Below are positions 23,862-39,197 of a stretch of 64,000 bases of DNA, in pieces. Both the position numbers and the translations under genes were made by a program. The stretch is from Dictyophora rubrovolvata (Eukaryota > Basidiomycota > Agaricomycetes > Phallales > Phallaceae), in assembly GCA_029959195.1 (NCBI GenBank), contig CP114118.1:930001-994000 (forward strand), written 5' to 3'. The notes under the pieces were generated by a model that saw only the letters and a program-made list of their open reading frames with translations, was not told where the DNA came from and ran no database searches. Position 1 is the stretch's first letter. The number at the start of each line of letters is the position of its first letter.

Positions 23862-25379
23862 ATGAGGCAAAAACGAGCGAAAACATATAAAAAGCTAATG
23901 CAGCTATATCACCTTACTTTCGGGTTTCGGGAGCCATATCAAGTTTTAGGTAACATTCTCTGAAAGAGGACGAAGGCATGGTTATTGATCAAACTCAGTC
24001 GACTCGAGCATGTGCACTGCAGCCACGTCCCTCAAAATTGACCTTAAACGTCAGTTCGAAAATATCTTGCTAGGAAGTGTCAAACCATGTAAGAAATGTT
24101 CTTCTCCGTGTGTCGGTCGATTTAACCTTATATGACCTGTCCCGTTTCATCCATGACATGCCTGAAATTTCTCGACGATTCTTTCTTTTGAAATTGACAA
24201 TGGACACGCTTTTTTCGCATCGATTAATCTTGCCAACACATAACGGACATACCATGGTTGCAATCTAACCAAAAAAACTGTCATTGAAACTGAATCACAT
24301 GTACTCTGCTACTGTCTACGGTAACCCATTTTCCCGAACAATAGTGATAACTCAATGCTCCATTGTTGAACTATACAAGCTGGGAAAACAAGAACAACCA
24401 TCTGTTGATATAGCGAAATCTTTTGAAAGGAGAAAGTGCAACCACAAAGAGGCTATAAATGGAACAGAATGCATTGCCAGCGTCGTGGGTATGTTTTCTG
24501 ATTTATCCCCTTCCTATCCTCTTCCGCTCTTCCCCCCTTTTTGCGTTTCCCAACATCGTCATCATCATCGTTTTCGCGTCCCTTTTATCTGTCCACATCG
24601 TTCTGTATCTGGCCCATAGGCATCCATATCGATGCGCAGATCGGCGTGTGCTTGCAAATCGGGGATGGCTACTATACCGTCTCTCGGAGAAATATGTAAA
24701 TAACTGCAGAGTGAAAAAAAATGCAAACTCGCAAGTGACAGCGGCCTGGAAAAAGAGACCGTGACATAATACCAACACTATTTTCTTTCTCTCCGATTTT
24801 TTCCATTCTCTCCCGTGTTTTATCAATTGTGATTTAAGCACTGACTAATTGTTGATTTTTCAATAGGCGAGAAGAATAAACATCGTTACATCATTGCCAG
24901 TCAATCTGATGAGACACGTTCATGTCTACGAAACACCCCAGGCACGCCGCTCGTACACCTAAACCGTACAGTACTGGTTCTCGAACCCCCTAGTGATGCA
25001 ACGCTGAATGCTAAAGGAGAAGTAGGTCCTCATTACTGGACAATATTTTCATGCTCTTTTCAACCAAGCGTCTTTCCAGATTGAAGAAAAAGCTCTCGTT
25101 CCCCAAGCATCAACACCATCGAATATCACATTATCCACCGACACTGAACAACCTAAAAAGAAACGGAAGGGCCCGAAGGGCCCAAACCCACTAAGTGTGA
25201 AAAAGAAGAAAGTGCGAATTGGGACTGAAAGTGCGGGACTTGGTGACGGGCAAGGTCAGGTGAAAGTAGGCGCGAAACGGAAGTTGGACGACAACGATGA
25301 TGATTCCCATGAAAATGAAAAAAAGAAGCCTATGAGGAAAAGAAGAAAAAAGGTCAAGAATGAGATGATCCCAGTATGA
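23862..25379 (+). CDS. UTP23: rRNA-processing protein UTP23
   Basis: Nucleolar protein of the small-subunit processome with a degenerate PIN domain, needed for early pre-rRNA processing and release of snR30. Exons 23862-23949, 23999-24088, 24345-24488, 24867-25021 and 25080-25379 give 258 residues. Landmarks are MRQKRAKTYKKLMQLY and FGFREPYQVLVD at the start, then KIDLKRQFENILLGSVKP, ITQCSIVELYKLG, the metal-binding stretch FERRKCNHKEAINGTECI, NKHRYIIASQS and TPLVHLNRTVLVLEPPS. The C-terminus carries the conserved KGPNPLSVKKKK motif and a long Lys/Arg-rich tail. Introns 2 (256 nt) and 3 (378 nt) are much longer than the usual 50-60 nt. The gene ends about 200 bp before the convergent polyubiquitin gene. 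Confidence 0.92.
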
Positions 25380-25582
25380 TTCTGTAGTTCTTCCCTCATC
25401 TGTCGTCCGAGCCTAGTCTAGACTTACTGTCGTTGATATAAACCATCTTACGTCGTCATATGACTTCTTCCGCAGCTGATGCAAAGCATTTTCGCAACTA
25501 TCTTATTCTTAAACCTACTGAAATAATATGTATACACTATTACATGATAGCTAATAAACATGGACAGTATAATAACGCATCA

Positions 25583-30269
<4,687 letters not shown>

Positions 30270-30277
30270 TATAAAAG
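30270..30277 (+). promoter_or_regulatory. TATA box of the DyP peroxidase gene
   Basis: TATAAAAG lies 63 bp before the ATG at 30333, giving a short leader with transcription expected near 30300. Confidence 0.6.
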
Positions 30278-30332
30278 GACGCGGAAATTGGTCTTTCGAA
30301 ACCAAGAGCTCAAGCACTCGAGTCACCTAGCA

Positions 30333-32238
30333 ATGCAGTTCTTTGCACTCTTAGGCGTATTTTTCACCCTCAACGGTATTTCCTCCGCTACGGCGACGAA
30401 CCAGAAGCGTTCGTCTGGACTTCTCTTCAGTGAGTGTATCTCGTTTCGCGTAAGATGTTCATGCTGAGGAGATCCCCTCAACAGGTCCTCCTGGATTTGC
30501 CCCTTTACCGAGGCCCAACGAATTACGTCCCACACCTTTGGTCAGCAATGGCTCCCCTTCAGCTACCTTAAATTTAAGCAATATTCAAGGTGATATCCTG
30601 TGAGTGATGATCCGTCTATGTTGCATCCTGATAGAATTTATATCTCACGTAAAATCCAGCGTCGGAATGACAAAACAGTTTGAACTATTCTACTTCTTTG
30701 GAATCAGCTCTCCTTCAGATTTCAAAACGAGACTTGCCTCGGGTGTTTACCCCCTCATCACGAACACCCTTCAAATCCTCGAGAATCCTGATTCCGCAGT
30801 CAATGTTGCTTTTTCGAATAGCGGTCTTGATACTTTGGGGATTACTAATCTCACAGACCCCACAGATCCATTCGCACAAGGCCAAGCTAGTAATGCAGCT
30901 ACTCTCGGTGATCCTCAACCCATCCAAAATAACTGGGAACCTGTCTTTGTAAACACAGCGAGTTTGCATGGTGTTTTCATTATCACCGCTGATGATATTG
31001 CTACCATTAACTCAACATTGGCCCAAGTTACCACAGCTTTGGGAGACTCCATTGTGGAACTTTATAGTCTTCAGGCCCAAGTCCGTCCAGGTAATGAGGA
31101 AGGCCATGAGCGTAAGTAGTTTTTTTATTTAAGTAAAGACAATTCTTCAATCTGAACGTAATATGCAGACTTTGGTTTCTTGGATGGGATTAGTCAACCT
31201 GGTGTTGAAGGTTTCACAACGAACCCTGTCAACGGACAAGTCGTTGTGCCGGCCGGTATTATTCTTGCTGGTGAAAACGGGGATCCAACTACCGACCGTC
31301 CCGCATGGGCCCTAGATGGTTCATTCCTAGCTTTCCGTCAACTAGAACAGCTTGTTCCCGAATTCGACGCATTCCTTCTCAATAATGCCGTCTTTGTCAC
31401 CGGAATTAATACAACCGAGGAAGGTGCTGAACTCCTTGGAGCCCGGATGATGGGTCGATGGAAGAGTGTAAATATTATTAAAAAAATTCGTACAGCATTT
31501 AACATATTGATTGCATTATTATAGGGTACTCCCGTAGAGCTCTCCCCTCTACAAGATAATTTGACCATATCGCAAAACCCGAACCTCATCAATGACTTCA
31601 ATTTCACCCTTGCAGGAGATAACTCACTTTGTCCCTTCGCTGCTCACATCAGAAAAACGAATCCCCGTTCCGACCTCCCTGAGACAGTCGATGACGCTCA
31701 CCGAATCATCCGTGGTGGTACTCCTTATGGACCTGAAGGTGAGCAGTGATCGAGTTAGCTGAAGGATTATATTTAGTGATAATATTTTTCCAGTTACTGC
31801 TCAGGAAGCTGCTTCGAACACGACTCTTATTCAACGTGGTTTGGCGTTCGGTAATCGAAGATTTACTGATTTATAAAAAATTTCGCTGACTGCGGATTTT
31901 TTTTCCAGTGGCCTATCAATCTAACATTGCCAACGGATTCCAATTCCTACAACACACATGGGCCAACAACCCTGGGTATGTGTCTTAATTTTTTTGTCTA
32001 AAGCTAATATTCAGACATCAACCATACACATAGCTTCTTACCCCATCCTAACTTCCCAGAGCCTGGATTCGATGGTATTATTGGCGCCAATGAAGGACAA
32101 CCCCGATTCACCCAAGGGCTTGACCCGGCCAACCAAACGCGCAATATTACTTTGCCCTTTGACTTTATTATTTCTCGCGGGGGAGAATACTTCTTCAGTC
32201 CATCTTTATCCGCAATCATCAACACGATCGCAGCCTAA
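30333..32238 (+). CDS. Secreted DyP-type (dye-decolourising) haem peroxidase
   Basis: Extracellular haem peroxidase that oxidises dyes, phenolics and lignin-related compounds with hydrogen peroxide. Eight exons: 30333-30429, 30485-30599, 30660-31111, 31169-31467, 31525-31738, 31794-31850, 31909-31975 and 32034-32238, giving 501 residues. MQFFALLGVFFTLNGISSA is a signal peptide, followed by TNQKR, a probable Kex2 site ending a propeptide. The mature part opens with LNLSNIQGDILVGMTKQ, typical of fungal DyPs. The catalytic GxxDG motif is GFLDGISQPG, whose Asp is the distal acid. The proximal haem ligand is His in FAAHIRKTNPRSD, and the distal Arg is in HRIIRGGTPYGPE. The C-terminal part has EPGFDGIIGA and GGEYFFSPSLSAI. 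All key residues and length fit an active enzyme. Confidence 0.95.
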
Positions 32239-33580
32239 TTATTGATTTCTTCGAATTAAATAGAGTTTCAATGTTTTATTTGTTATTATGCAAATATATT
32301 TAAATGTTAGGCCCTTTGAGTTTCCAAAGTGATTTGAAGTCTTGAAATCGACGCTTGACTCTGAATCGGAATAAGCGAGGGTCCAGCCTGGTCCAGCGTT
32401 AAGGTCCTGGCTTTACTACTTTACTCAGCCATCGTCACCGCGTCATCACTGATGCACGCAGCCCTTGATGCCACTTTTTGTAGTTTCGGCCATCTGATAT
32501 CTAGGCATTAAGGTTCAAGGGGATAGACATTCCATGACATCGGAGTTTTGCCAATTGCGTGCGGGCGATACCAATCCTGTAGGATAAGTTTCGCGAGCGC
32601 TAAAATCAAATGTTCAATCTTACAGAGAATTCTGAAAATAGTCGCAAAAAACCTTCGAGACATACCGGCGACCCTGACCTATCATTCCGGAGACATGGGC
32701 GGGTCAAAACAGGCGGGCGGCTAACATTAGTACGAACAGTCCCATCGTCGCCGATTCTTATTTTGCACCATCCAGCCTAAACTTTAGAAATTTGAAATTT
32801 TATTACTTTATTTATGTAGTTACACCACAAATTGTCTAATGTTTAATGAGATACGCCAGCTATACTAACCATACCCGTGCCCAACCCGCGCCCCACAAAC
32901 CCACCATTACATGCACCTGCACCCACCCAACAAACTCGCTAAAAAAGGTGAGCCGGGGTTGAAACCCAAGACGGGCCATGCGAACGCATGGGGGTAAAAA
33001 GGGAGAGGTGAGGAGAAAAGGATGGGGCCAACATGGTTGCAGCGTTCGGCTCTAGCTATATTCGGGGCGTTTAAGTAAATCTATAATAATGATGACTCAC
33101 TAGTGGCGATTTTTTCCAAAATAGAGCAAAAAAAACCCTAACCGGAGGTGCGCTTCATGAGTATATGAACACCTCAACCACCTGTAATGAACAAAAAGGC
33201 ATTAGAAAGGCGGAACGAACATTCCGCAAACGAATACTTACTGATTCCATTGCTGTTCCGCATCCATCCCTGTTCAGACGGAAAAGCGATGCAGGCTTTC
33301 GCAGCTCCAAGAGACGCGACCGCCGGCAAAAAAGAAATTGAGCTGAAATTGATTGCAATATTGAAAAAAAATACTTGAGGCTCTTCCATCCTACTCAATG
33401 AGAGTCTCAACGGCCCATTTTTTAGAGAGAGAGAGAGGCGCCGCCGCCGTTGATGGGAGTGATGGTGGTAGAGAAAAAAGGTTCGTGACCAAACATTCTC
33501 CAGGTTGCCTCTCATGTACATACATAGTCACCCACAAGCCCCGCCCCCCCCCCCTTAATCACTGACCCGTGCGCGCGCCT
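32239..33580. other. Intergenic region before the GC-rich protease gene
   Basis: No supported gene. It contains the left copy of a 50-bp repeat (32449-32502), a C-rich stretch with CCCAACCC-type units near 32875-32935 (G-rich on the other strand), a GAGA run near 33425 and a poly-C tract near 33543-33554. A TATATA element at about 33581, just past its end, could serve the next gene. Confidence 0.5.
32449..32502 (+). repeat. Left copy of a 50-bp direct repeat flanking the protease segment
   Basis: It begins CTGATGCACG and ends CATCTGATATCT. It matches 36007-36053 in the same orientation with a few substitutions and a gap of about seven bases. Together they flank the GC-rich segment. Confidence 0.8.
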
Positions 33581-33728
33581 TATATACTCCTCTCCGGGTC
33601 TCTCGTCGTCTCTGCCTCCCAAATCTTTACTACAAAACAAAAAGACCGTCTCTTTACAAGCAAGCCCCCTTCGCTTTTATTGATCCCTCCTCGTTACCGA
33701 CCATTGGTTTTTTCTTTCTCGTCGACAG

Positions 33729-35565
33729 TGACGTCCATCATCGATATCGCTCGCTCTCTCAACCTCGATGAGGAGTTCATCACCAGCTGCTTACTCGTTT
33801 CCCCGACTGCCTCCTCTCTCGGCAGGCTCTCGCTCTTGGCCACGGACGACGACGTCTCCAAGGCAACCCGCCTCACTGACAAGTACCCCAACGCCTACAG
33901 CGACTTCTATGGCAGCGGCACTCCCTGTGTCTTCAAGTCTGGCCCTGACTGGCACGTCCGCAAGGGCCCTCAGGCCCAGGGCATCGAACGCGAGGCCCGT
34001 CCCGTGTATCGTCACCCCATTGGGGGCACCTGGCTCTCTATCGGCAAGCGCATCTACGACGAGCTCGACTCCATGGGCGTACAGTGGACGTGCATCGCCG
34101 GAGAGGCCAAGCCCTTCTGCTCACTCATCCTCTCCATCGGTGTGAAGCCCTACTCCCTCTACGACAACGCCGTTGCCGCTGCCACCGTCGTCAAAAAGAT
34201 CCTCGCCCAGGCTGGCTTCCCCGCCATTGAGGTGGCCTTTGTCGAGTCGGTAGTCACTCGTTCCGTCGCTGCCGGCCCCAAGCTCCTCTCGTTCAACCCC
34301 CTCCTCGATGGCGTCCCCGACCTGCGAAAGCCCTTCACCACCGCTCTCGGTCTCTCCATAGCATCCCTCAAGTACCCCTACTATGAGGGCACGGCCGCTC
34401 TCTACTTCCGCCTTAGCAAAGACGACAAGCGCACCGCCATCCTGACCTGCGCCCACGTCGCCTGTCCCCCTCCTGTCTATGCCAACACAGGCATGACGCG
34501 TAGGAGCACAAGCCAGGCTCGTGAGGAGTTCGTCCTGCTCGGTAACCTGGGCTACAACAACGCCATCAAGGCCATGATGGGCACCATCGGCGACCTCCTC
34601 ATCTCCATCGAAAACTGGAACGACGTGCTTGGCAGGCTGGGGGAGCCCGTAGTGGGAGAGGACAGCGAGGACACCGAGAGGCGCGAGGAGCTCAAGGGGC
34701 TGGTGGCGAAGGCGACGAAGGAGATCAAGAAGGTGAACGCGATCCACGACGAAGTCACCAAGCGCCGGACCACCCCTGACCAGCGTGTCATTGGCTTCGT
34801 GCTTCACTCCGAGAAGATCGAGGTCTCGGTCGAGCCCCACGGTTTCACCAAAGACTGGGGCCTGATCGAGCCGTACGAAGAGAAGATTGATTGGTCTACG
34901 TTTAAGGGAAACAAGGTCTACATCGGTACGTCTTTTTCCATATCTTTGTCTCTATCTCGTCTCCATCTCTCGCCTTCTCCATCTCCCGTCGCGTTTTCCA
35001 TCTCCCGTCTTCAATTTTAGCTGACTATTACTTTTATTTCCTCTGCAGGCGGTAAACTCTCGGTCCCTGACTTTCGCAACACAATGTTCCCTCAGCCCGT
35101 TGATCAAGCGACCTACCGGTACCCCCAGGATGGTCTCCTCCAGGCCTACGGCGTCGTTCAGGATGACGAGATCCGCAACCCCCAGCACCTCTCGATGTCC
35201 ACGGTGAGAAGTGCCTGCTCGTTGTGAAGAATGGGTTGACCACGGGGACCACCGTCGGTCGCGTCAACGGTCTTGAGTCCTTCACCCGCATCTATGCTGA
35301 ATACGGCATCGAGCACACCTCCACCGAGATTACCTCCACCGAGATTGCCGTCTTGCCCTACGACAAGACGCGCGGCAAGTTTTCCGATGTTGGCGATTCC
35401 GGGTCCATCGTCCTCGCCAGGGATGGTCGCATTGTCGGAATCCTCACCGGTGGCGCAGGCCCTACCGACAGGACCGACATCACGTACCTCACCCCCTACT
35501 GGTGGGTCGAGAAGCAGATCAAGGCCAAGTTCCCTGACTCCTTCCTCTACGATGTCGTCCAGTAG
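33729..35565 (+). pseudogene. Chymotrypsin-fold serine protease-like gene, probably broken
   Basis: Large protein with an unknown N-terminal half and a trypsin-like C-terminal half. The catalytic triad is visible: His in LTCAHVA (about 34453), Asp in TKDWGLIE (about 34853) and Ser in VGDSGSIVL (about 35398). A charged, probably helical stretch (ERREELKGLVAKATKEIKKV) lies between His and Asp. One intron, 34926-35048, joins VYIG to GKLSVPD in phase. Oddities: no ATG precedes the conserved frame (first in-frame ATG near 34072); I placed the left end at a possible splice acceptor. A TC duplication near 35192 shifts frame between NPQHL and DVHGEK. Codons end mostly in C or G, unlike neighbours. 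A missed upstream exon or a sequence error are alternatives. Similar proteins are, as I recall, multi-copy in agarics. Confidence 0.6.
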
Positions 35566-36123
35566 GTATGCCGCAAGCTTGACAAGCTCGATGTGGAGCG
35601 GACCTTTTCTCAGCGGACTTTTTCCTTCTCCCCTTCCCACTTCCCCCACCGCTATGCCACTTCTCGTCTCGTCTCTTCCCATTCCACTTCCCCCCCTTTT
35701 CCGTCGCGCTCGTCCTATCTATTAGCTCGTTGTCGATACTGACGTCGTGGATCGCTGTTTAGGTTTGTCTTTTTATTCTTCTTTTTCCTCTTTTCACCTT
35801 CAACTAACGCCGTCTATCCTCGATATATAGGTGGAGACCTCTCAAGACTCGTCGACTTTGTCGTGTAAACCCTGGACTACCCTGTTCGACCTTAGTCAGC
35901 CCTCGTATGGTATCGCGTATTTCGGACATTCGCAGCGTAGCTAATGTGTCGTCTCAATGTACTATTACTATCGACTCTCGCCTCTCCCTTCTCCCCCATC
36001 CGCGCTCTGATGCACGTAGATGCCACTTTCGTAGTTTCGGTCATCTGATATCTATCAAGTTGTTTGTGGGAGTGATGTTTTTTTTTAATTTCAAGTTTCA
36101 GTTATCAGGCTCTATGTCTTCAA
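35566..36123. other. Downstream flank of the protease gene with the right repeat copy
   Basis: CT-rich DNA follows the protease stop and may be its 3' untranslated end. The right repeat copy lies at 36007-36053. No gene was seen. Confidence 0.5.
36007..36053 (+). repeat. Right copy of the 50-bp direct repeat
   Basis: Same sense as the copy at 32449-32502, with matching ends (CTGATGCACG and CATCTGATATCT). It lies about 440 bp after the protease stop and directly before the RBR fragment. Confidence 0.8.
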
Positions 36124-36600
36124 TTGGTCAAAGAGTCCCATCCCAGACGCGCAAACTGCCCTCAGTGTGGGCACACGATCTTCCATTTAGGAGGAGGTAA
36201 GTCTTTGGGACTGCGGTACTATATTTGCTTTGGTTTTTTTTACCATTGTCATCATTATAGAGGAGACACCAATAGTCCACTGCGTTTATTGCACGCACGC
36301 CTTCTGTCTCAAACACAGGGTGGAATGGCAGGACGGGCATAATTGTGACACCTATGAGTTGTTTAAAGAAGGTGATAACATGCACGCTTGTCCCAGTTGC
36401 AAAGTTTTGGTATGTAATAATTTGAATAATAATTGATTAACAAAGGTCTAATATTTTTTCTTAGATAACGAGGCCTTATGGGTTAAGTCACATCATGTGC
36501 TTTGTACACGTCGGTATTTCAACGTTCATCAAACGCAGGTGTAATCATATGACTTGTAGTGCGTTTCCGGCTCAGCGCTTTGACTGACTTGCTCATAACT
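36124..36600 (+). pseudogene. Fragment of an RBR-type E3 ubiquitin ligase (IBR and RING2 region)
   Basis: Three short coding stretches read as the IBR zinc-binding region of an RBR ligase. They are CPQCGHTIFHLGGG near 36150, then VHCVYCTHAFCLKHRVEW and DGHNCDTYELF near 36275-36370, then MHACPSCKVLV near 36380-36410. RRCNHMTC, the start of RING2, appears near 36536. GT-AG introns fit at 36197-36260 and after 36411. No RING1, no start codon and no full RING2 are present, and frame is lost after RRCNHMTC. It is probably a truncated remnant. A tiny expressed IBR gene is less likely. It sits right of the direct repeat, which may mark the rearrangement that cut it. Confidence 0.55.
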
Positions 36601-36890
36601 CCGTTCGAACAGGTAATTGCAGCTATCGGTTCCCCAGACCTAGGAAGCGGGGTACACATACGAGTAATTACGTGTGCCCTTTTCCATCTGCGTGAAGAAG
36701 CAAGCACAGTCAAGGTATATTTCTTCCTGCCGCTCACAATCACTTCATAGAGTAATTAAGCTTTCGATTACTTTTCTACCGTGTAACTACCGGATATTAC
36801 CCAGATTTAAATACTTAAATATATACTTCATTATCCCACGGAAAGGGGACTTCCAACCAATAAATTAATAAACCCAACCACTAATAACAA

Positions 36891-38807
36891 TTATAAACCA
36901 AGAACATCAACCCATCCTTTTCCTCTTTGTATCTGTGACCCCCAAATATCATCCCAGTCGTGCCCAAGCCGAAGTAAAAGATCCTCAGAACCCCATTCAC
37001 TCGTGCCCATAAGCCCTATAGGTATTTCTCTGGTCTCTTTGCCCCCATCACTGCTACCTACTTCCACATACCCACAAGGCATGTTGATACTTGGACATCC
37101 CGTCCAATTAGCCAGGTAAACATATGTCATCGAGCTGGATGCACTGCCTCCATCGCACAAACCGGCTGTGCCTTTAATACCTGCACCTGAAGGAATTCTC
37201 AAACCGGCACGAGGAGTCGTCGGTGTGAGAATTATAAGACCCGGATGAGCAGTAAAGAGGTGGGAAAGATGCTCCATCATTTGGGTTCGTAGACGATTTG
37301 CGCTGATGAAATCGTACGAGGTCGTTCGGGAAGAAACGGAGGTGAGTATTTTGGTGTACGGTGTGAGACCTGCTATATCCGCTCCCACGGAGCACACCAT
37401 GGATGCGAGTTCCGACATAATCACCTGTCGATGTGCTGCGTGATTTGCGTTGAGATAAGGAAGCGTTATGTTGACTACTTGATAGCCTTTCCTCTGGAGA
37501 AGTCTGACAGAAGACTCAAAAACGGACCGAACTTGAGAATCACAAGGATCAAGCCAGGGGATGCAGATTCCCAAAACTTTCTGAGAAGGAACTGGGATGC
37601 GTCCCGGTGGGGAGAACAATGCCGACGGTGAACTATCGAATTCGTTTCCTTCCTCCGGGGTAGCCATAACACGATATCCGAGCTCCAAATCATTGATGGT
37701 GGCGGCCAAGGGCCCGACCACTACTACTGATGGGGCGTAACAAGGTGACGGATGCGTGCTGACTCGTCCATGAGAGGGCTTGATTCCCCAAATGCCGGTG
37801 AAAGCAGACGGAATACGAATGCTTCCACCACCATCTGACCCAACAGCTATTGGGACAAGACCGGCTGAAACACAAGCAGCTGAACCAGAAGAGGAGCCAC
37901 CGGTATAATAATCTGGATTGAAAGGGTTGGAAGGTGTACCCCAATGCGGATTATCACCGGACGGGTCAAGCCCTAATTCAGGCATGTTTGTTTTTCCCAG
38001 AAAAATCATACCGGCATCTAACAGCTTTTGGACACAAAACGAAGTATACGCTGCAGGTGCCCCCTTTCCTTTTGCGCGTCGTGCTGTTTGTTCACTAGAA
38101 AGGCCGTGTGTTGTGGGTAGTCCTTTGACGTCTATTTCATCTTTGACGGCGAGGGGCACGCCATCTAACGGCAAAGGATTGCCTGTTTTATACCTTTCCG
38201 TTGAAGCGGCTGCTTCCGCCAGAATAATTTCGCGCGATACAAGGGAGTTGAAGTAGTATGCTTTGAGGGGATCAGTTGAGATAACCTCGAGGACCTTTTC
38301 GATTACTTTCGTGGGCGTTGTTTTGCCAGATTTATAGGCAGTGACGTAATCGGACACGGAATAGAATAGAGTGGTAGACTCAGAATCATGTTGAGACTGA
38401 GATGTGGTGAGAGTAGAGAATGGGTCATAGGTTGTTGGCGCCTGCGATGATCCCTTGACAGGGGGAGAAAGAGGAACGACGGTTGGGTCAAAGCATGGTA
38501 CGATATTCTTCAGAGCACCCTTTCGCTCCAGACTTGCCGCAGCTCCCAGTTCGGCGTTATTCCAAAGGATGGATTGGACAGATTTGAAGAAAGGTACGCT
38601 ATACAATGTACACGCGAGTCGAGTCAACCACTGAACCACGCGCGCTCACGAAAAGAAAAAAAAGACTCACATATAACTGGCAATGTGCAGCTGAAAGCCC
38701 GTCAAAGCAGGCACATATTTGCCATCGTCTTTATACTCTGTCTCTCGACCTTTGGTTTCTACTGGATTAGGATACTTGAGAAAGGGCGTCTGAGCTGTTG
38801 GAGGCAT
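36891..38807 (-). CDS. Amidase-signature hydrolase (fatty-acid-amide-hydrolase-like)
   Basis: Hydrolyses carboxylic or fatty-acid amides with a Ser-cisSer-Lys triad. Exons 38671-38807 and 36891-38598 give 614 residues. The start MPPTAQTPFLKYPNP at 38807 follows stops and fits the length of fungal FAAH-like amidases. The catalytic Lys is in AVKDEIDVKGLPTTHG (about residue 200) and the Ser pair is in TGGSSSGSAACVSAG (about 280), followed by IAVGSDGGGSIRIPSAF and GIKPSHGRVS. C-terminal landmarks are GLIILTPTTPRAGL and NWTGCPSINMPCGYV. There is no cleavable signal peptide; a weakly hydrophobic N-terminal stretch could touch membranes. All catalytic residues are present. The substrate is not predictable. 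Confidence 0.92.
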
Positions 38808-39197
38808 TATGGGCGATCTGAAAAATGTGCGAGGACGGGTGAGAAACGAGTGAATAAATAAGTTTTTAGTATGTAGTTTGTCCTGGTTGTTAGCGCGTCT
38901 GTCCCTGACCAATCCTGTTCCTGCCCACGAAGTGCTGGGAAATCTCCGGGTATGCTATTTGCCTGACATAATCGCAGGAAAGAATCTCTGGACTTGACAT
39001 CATACTGGACGCATTAAAATAGAAGGAAACAGTATATTCATACTAATTACAACAAGACGTAATAAACACAGAACTTGATCCCTGACATCAAAAAGCGAGC
39101 AATGCCACAGTGACATGCCAGAATTGATGAGGGTAGCAAAACGTTATCCGACGCAATGGCGAGTGTTTTTGGAAGGGCCCGTAATCGAGCCGGACAT
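38808..39197. other. Intergenic region between the amidase and SmD2
   Basis: Both neighbours run on the minus strand, so this is the amidase promoter plus the SmD2 3' end. A GGTATATAAG element near 39225 lies inside the SmD2 gene and is not assigned. Nothing else was seen. Confidence 0.5.

Noticed and set aside
32938-32975. Second B-box-like stretch (GGGTTTCAACCCC on the minus strand)
   Set aside because: It is a short inverted palindrome without an A box or cloverleaf partner.
34121-34840. Long minus-strand open frame opposite the protease gene
   Set aside because: It is the antisense shadow of GC-rich codons; the plus strand has the protease motifs and the minus frame has no family resemblance.
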